This document shows, one piece after another, positions 6,352 through 8,912 of a stretch of DNA of 8,912 nucleotides (position 1 is its first letter; each line of letters begins with the position of its first letter). The stretch comes from CAZXMB01 sp964641715 (lineage in GTDB: Bacteria > Desulfobacterota > BSN033 > UBA1163): contig CAZXMB010000125.1 in NCBI GenBank assembly GCA_964641715.1, positions 1 to 8,912 on the forward strand, in the 5' to 3' direction. Under the pieces are notes generated by a model that saw only the letters and a program-made list of their open reading frames with translations, was not told the DNA's origin and did not search any database. The translations under genes were made by a program, and so were the position numbers.

Positions 6352-6858
6352 TTAAAGCTTCTTCAGTGCCAATTTCAATCTTTTCTCTTTTTTAGAGGGC
6401 CTCCGGGAGGGACCCTTTTTCTTTAGCCCTCTTTCCTCATCCTCCTCACCCATATCTTTCTCCATCTGAACATTCTCCTTCCCCATCTTCACCTGAAATT
6501 GGCCTGAAGGGATGACCGCCACGGATAGCCGTTCGGCATATTTTGAGATCTCCCGGTCGGAAGTGATGACGATGGTCCCCGCCCCTCTCTCTCTGATGAT
6601 TCGTTTGATCACTTCATCCGCTTTTACCCCTTTAGGAGAAAAGACCACCTCAACACCCTTCTTCTTTTCTCTATTTTCAGAAACCCACCCTCCTTGCCAT
6701 CCATCGAATACGACGGTCATCTCGCATGGTCGATGCTGTCTATAGAGGGAGAGTTGATCGATCAGCCGTTCTCTTTCCTGCTGAAGCTGAATCGGGTTCA
6801 ATTGAAGCAGGGTTCGATTGGTGTGAATAAGGTTATAACCATCGATGAGAAGGTGCAT
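6352..6858 (-). CDS. YacP-like NYN-domain protein, predicted RNase
   Basis: This 168-residue protein has a PIN-like NYN nuclease fold of the YacP (DUF901) family. Bacillus Rae1, a ribosome-associated mRNA endonuclease, belongs to the same family. Acidic residues expected at the metal site are D6 (IDGYN at 5-9), D52 (VVFDG), D81 (ADEVI) and D101 (TSDREI). After about residue 120 the sequence turns acidic (EKDMGEEDEE) and then ends in a Lys/Arg-rich tail of about 25 residues, which could bind RNA or the ribosome. The ATG is fixed by the family start (MHLLIDGYN), but no ribosome binding site precedes it; a 7-base-period repeat fills the upstream gap. It lies 82 bases downstream of ilvE on the same strand and may depend on ilvE transcription. 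RNA cleavage by this protein is inferred from the family. Confidence 0.85.
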   Translation of the reverse strand: MHLLIDGYNLIHTNRTLLQLNPIQLQQERERLIDQLSLYRQHRPCEMTVVFDGWQGGWVSENREKKKGVEVVFSPKGVKADEVIKRIIRERGAGTIVITSDREISKYAERLSVAVIPSGQFQVKMGKENVQMEKDMGEEDEERGLKKKGPSRRPSKKEKRLKLALKKL

Positions 6859-6876
6859 GGGAATCGCGGGTTGGGG

Positions 6877-6933
6877 GATTGCGGAATGCGGAATTGAGTC
6901 TAAATCCGAAATCCGAATTCCAAAATCCGGAAT
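6877..6933. repeat. 7-base-period imperfect inverted repeat between ilvE and the NYN gene
   Basis: The left arm (6877-6895) contains tandem TGCGGAA units. After a 7-base spacer (GAGTCTA) the right part (6903-6933) runs as AATCCGA, AATCCGA, ATTCCAA, AATCCGG, AAT. The right part is roughly the reverse complement of the left. A strict 7-base step runs through both arms. The element nearly fills the 82-base intergenic gap and leaves no Shine-Dalgarno sequence for the NYN gene. Confidence 0.6.
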
Positions 6934-6940
6934 ATTTTTA

Positions 6941-7858
6941 TTACAGGTAATCCAGCCACTCTCCGAATTCTAAGTTTTTCCCCTTCACCACTTCAAAAAA
7001 GGCAGCCTGAAGTTCCCGGGTCACTGGTCCGGGTTTTCCCTCACCGATCTGCCGGTTATCCACTTCTCGGATGGGTGTGATCTCGGCAGCCGTCCCTGTA
7101 AAAAAGGCCTCATGAGCAGTGTAGAGTTCATCCCGGGTAAACCTGTCCTCCACCAGTGGAATCTTTCTTGATCTGGCGATCTGGATCACCGAATCTCTTG
7201 TAATTCCAGGAAGGATGGAGGTGAGGGGGGTCGTTTTGATCACTCCGTTTTTAACGATGAAGATATTCTCGCCGCTGGCTTCGGATACGTAACCTTCGGT
7301 ATCGAGCATCAGGGCTTCATCATATCCCAATTTTACCGCCTCTCTCTTGGCGAGGACCGAGTTGACATAATTTCCTGAAATCTTAGCCTTCGTCATCATC
7401 ACATTGACATGATGACGGGTAAAAGAGGAAGTCTTTGCTCTGATCCCTTTCTCCAATGCCCCTTCCCCTAAATAGGCTCCCCAGGACCAGGTGATGATGG
7501 CAATCCGGACAGGATTATCTGCAGGGTATACCCCCATGGCCCCCTCTCCGATAAATGCGATCGGCCGGATATAGCCTTCTTTCAGGCCATTTGACCTTAA
7601 TGTTTCTTTACACGCCTCTGCAATCTCTCTCTTCGAAAAAGGGATTTTAAGTTCCCCAATCTGTGCCGAATCGAAGAACCGATCGATATGCTCTTTGAGC
7701 CTGTAAACGGCTGACCTGCCGTCATCGCAGCGGTAGCAACGTATTCCTTCAAAGATGCCCAGCCCATAGTGCAGAGTATGGGTTAATACATGAACCTTTG
7801 CTTCATCCCATGGGATCAATTTCCCATCCATCCAGATCTTTTCCACCTTCTGTACCAT
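6941..7858 (-). CDS. ilvE: Branched-chain amino acid aminotransferase
   Basis: The PLP enzyme carries out the last step of leucine, isoleucine and valine synthesis by moving an amino group from glutamate to the 2-keto acids, and also runs the reverse reaction. It is 305 residues of fold-type IV class. K159 in AKISGNY is the PLP Lys and aligns with K159 of the E. coli enzyme. E193 in SEASGENIF contacts the PLP ring nitrogen, and LPGITRD (217-223) and GTAAEITPI (256-264) bind the phosphate and substrate side. The N-terminal YGLGIFEGIR (31-40) is also typical of IlvE, which makes D-amino acid transaminase or aminodeoxychorismate lyase unlikely. A strong AAGGAGG at 7874-7868, 9 bases before the ATG, and a nearby promoter support the start. 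The NYN gene follows on the same strand. Confidence 0.95.
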   Translation of the reverse strand: MVQKVEKIWMDGKLIPWDEAKVHVLTHTLHYGLGIFEGIRCYRCDDGRSAVYRLKEHIDRFFDSAQIGELKIPFSKREIAEACKETLRSNGLKEGYIRPIAFIGEGAMGVYPADNPVRIAIITWSWGAYLGEGALEKGIRAKTSSFTRHHVNVMMTKAKISGNYVNSVLAKREAVKLGYDEALMLDTEGYVSEASGENIFIVKNGVIKTTPLTSILPGITRDSVIQIARSRKIPLVEDRFTRDELYTAHEAFFTGTAAEITPIREVDNRQIGEGKPGPVTRELQAAFFEVVKGKNLEFGEWLDYL

Positions 7859-7885
7859 AAGCCATTTCCTCCTTTTGGATTTTAT

Positions 7886-7914
7886 TTATTACCCTATTTT
7901 AAAACGATTGTCAA
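7886..7914 (-). promoter_or_regulatory. Predicted sigma-70 promoter of ilvE
   Basis: On the minus strand, a consensus TTGACA (7914-7909) is followed after 17 bases by TAATAA (7891-7886). Transcription would begin near 7879. This leaves a leader of about 20 bases containing the AAGGAGG ribosome binding site, with no room for a leucine-type attenuator. Confidence 0.6.
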
Positions 7915-8098
7915 AAAAATGATGGCTGGCGCCTGCTCCCATAGTTGTGGATTGAGCAATGCTTTAGCTCTAAACTAAATCCTTATAGGGTTGATGAATC
8001 AGGGCCGAAACCTTGAGAGACTTTCCTATCATCTGGAATTGAGGGATCCCCTCCGGTGCTGTCAAAAAGGAAGATGATACCGGTTCGGATGATGAGGC
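7915..8098. other. Spacer between the M17N gene and the ilvE promoter
   Basis: I see no gene, tRNA or clear terminator here. The reading frame of the M17N gene stays open for about 42 codons after its TAG, but the translation matches nothing I recognise and that length is expected by chance. A weak 5-bp hairpin (GAGGG/CCCTC, 8041-8053) has no T-run. Confidence 0.4.
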
Positions 8099-8683
8099 CT
8101 ATGGGCTTCTTTCCGATGGGGTAAAAATACGGATCGAAAGACGATCTTCCAATATCAATTTGGCTGTTTTCACCCCCAAGAGGATTTCGGAAAACCGCTC
8201 TTCACCTTCCCCGAAAAAGAGTTTCAGATTCCCAATCCATGCTTGATCAGAGGCATATTGATTTAGGTCCAAACAGTCCGCTATACCTTCAAGGACAACC
8301 TCGGCTAACTTTCCGCAATCGACATGGTAGTCCTCATGATGGGGGAGTGAAAAACAGATCTGAGATGTATGGAGCTTTTTAAGGGGGTTTAATAGATGAG
8401 AGATGATCTCCCTTACCCGGAGATAACTATATTCCTTCACGCTTCCGAGTCCGAAAAGAAGGATGAAAGGAGGGATCAGTCTTCCTTGAGAAGGGATCAG
8501 GGTGATTTCTCCCCAATCCCCTGTTAATCTTTTCTCCTCAAGAAAATGGGAGATTCTTCCATTGAGTCTCCAGTCTATCCAGCCGCAGGACCCTCTCAGG
8601 GGTTTCTCATCATGGAAAAGGCCGGAAACAAGAACATCGCATTCTTGAAAATCGACTTCCTCAGGTGAAATGATCACATCCAT
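8099..8683 (-). CDS. Stand-alone M17 leucyl aminopeptidase N-terminal-domain protein
   Basis: The 194 residues resemble only the N-terminal (macro-domain-like) part of M17 leucyl aminopeptidases such as PepA. The order is a strand with CDVLVSGLF (15-23), a helix with WRLNGRISHFLEE (38-50), then GDWGEITLIPSQGRLIPPFI and LLFGLGS (75-81), followed by helices and a further strand (ICFSLP). The metal-binding catalytic C-terminal domain is missing, so no peptidase activity is expected, and the sequence after the stop codon does not restore it. In E. coli PepA the N-terminal domain has a role in DNA binding; whether that applies here is unknown. ATG 8683 was chosen with GGAG (8698-8695) 11 bases before it; a TTG at 8707 would run into the adjoining inverted repeat. 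It follows nusB on the same strand. The family call is moderately sure and the function unknown. Confidence 0.65.
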   Translation of the reverse strand: MDVIISPEEVDFQECDVLVSGLFHDEKPLRGSCGWIDWRLNGRISHFLEEKRLTGDWGEITLIPSQGRLIPPFILLFGLGSVKEYSYLRVREIISHLLNPLKKLHTSQICFSLPHHEDYHVDCGKLAEVVLEGIADCLDLNQYASDQAWIGNLKLFFGEGEERFSEILLGVKTAKLILEDRLSIRIFTPSERSP

Positions 8684-8698
8684 CTTATTTAAAGCTCC

Positions 8699-8850
8699 AA
8701 TAACCAAATCACAAACACCAAATAATTTTCAATAACCAATTTCCAATAACCAAAATGTTCTTTACTCTTCCCCTCTATCCCGATGGGATAAGGTTTTGGT
8801 CATTGGATATTGGTTATTATTTGGTTTTTGGTGATTGTAATTTGGTCATT
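8699..8850. repeat. Large imperfect inverted repeat with 7-base period
   Basis: Arms at 8699-8756 and 8793-8850 align as reverse complements without gaps, with 45 of 58 positions matching. Most mismatches cluster in the middle of the arms. Within each arm, units such as TTATTGG, AAATTGG and TTTTGG step by 7 bases. The 36-base loop holds a perfect 6-bp hairpin (TATCCC-GAT-GGGATA, 8776-8790). The element fills the gap between nusB and the M17N gene and ends at the latter's ribosome binding site. It could be a dispersed palindromic element or an mRNA structure; no transposase or typical terminal motif is visible. Confidence 0.75.
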
Positions 8851-8855
8851 ATTTT

Positions 8856-8912
8856 TTATAGGGGTTTCCGGACCACCTCATTTTGAATGCGATCTAAGAT
8901 ACCGTTGATGAA
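8856..8912 (-). CDS. nusB: Transcription antitermination protein NusB, C-terminal end (partial)
   Basis: Only the last 18 codons and the TAA stop (8858-8856) are inside the window; the gene continues beyond the right edge. The translation FINGILDRI followed by a charged tail ending in RKPL matches the C-terminal helix of NusB, which in E. coli reads KFVNGVLDK before a short tail. NusB binds boxA RNA with NusE (S10) and supports antitermination on rRNA operons. The call rests on one short motif, so it should be confirmed with the upstream sequence. The gene is upstream of the M17N gene on the same strand, separated by the large inverted repeat. Confidence 0.65.
   Translation of the reverse strand, partial: FINGILDRIQNEVVRKPL

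Noticed and set aside
7971..8098. Continuation of the M17N reading frame past its TAG stop, considered as readthrough or a broken second half
   Set aside because: About 42 open codons are expected often by chance, and the translation shows no M17 catalytic motif. A faint likeness to a sigma-54 activator motif is too weak to use.
8776..8790. TATCCC/GGGATA hairpin considered as an intrinsic terminator of nusB
   Set aside because: The stem is perfect but no T-run follows on either strand, so it is described only as part of the inverted repeat.

Overview
The window looks like chromosomal core DNA from an anaerobic or facultative bacterium of the Deltaproteobacteria/Desulfobacterota type. That placement is an inference from three things: balanced base composition, the gene mix (FolE2-type GTP cyclohydrolase, MOFRL glycerate kinase, stand-alone acyl-CoA dehydrogenase, YacP-like NYN protein, stand-alone M17 N-terminal domain), and short intergenic repeats with a 7-base period. 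There is no phage, plasmid, transposase, CRISPR or toxin gene.

Layout. xseA (minus, 36-1376) is divergent from a plus-strand run: glycerate kinase, queD and folE2 (1487-4052). Both promoters lie in the roughly 110-base gap near 1377-1486. folE2 converges on a minus-strand acyl-CoA dehydrogenase (4061-5212) with only 8 bases between them. A 339-base gap (5213-5551) follows, with a long predicted leader for the dehydrogenase, an operator-like dyad and the promoter of tRNA-Pro(CGG) (5552-5628). plsY (5671-6282) lies 42 bases after the tRNA. plsY converges on a minus-strand run: the YacP-like NYN gene (6352-6858) downstream of ilvE (6941-7858), which has its own promoter. Further right, also minus strand, are a stand-alone M17-peptidase N-terminal-domain gene (8099-8683) and the last 18 codons of a gene matching nusB (8856-8912).

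How the genes work together. FolE2 makes dihydroneopterin triphosphate and QueD converts it to carboxytetrahydropterin, the first two steps of queuosine synthesis. Their coding regions overlap by 4 bases, so they are probably translationally coupled. The glycerate kinase feeds glycerate into lower glycolysis and shares the transcript by position only. PlsY starts phospholipid synthesis, IlvE makes branched-chain amino acids, and XseA belongs to exonuclease VII (no xseB is visible).

Most notable points: the dehydrogenase has Asp where the family's catalytic Glu normally sits; a 58-base-arm inverted repeat fills the nusB to M17N gap; related 7-base-period repeats lie in two other gaps; and xseA appears to be leaderless. 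I do not see a convincing new multi-gene system.
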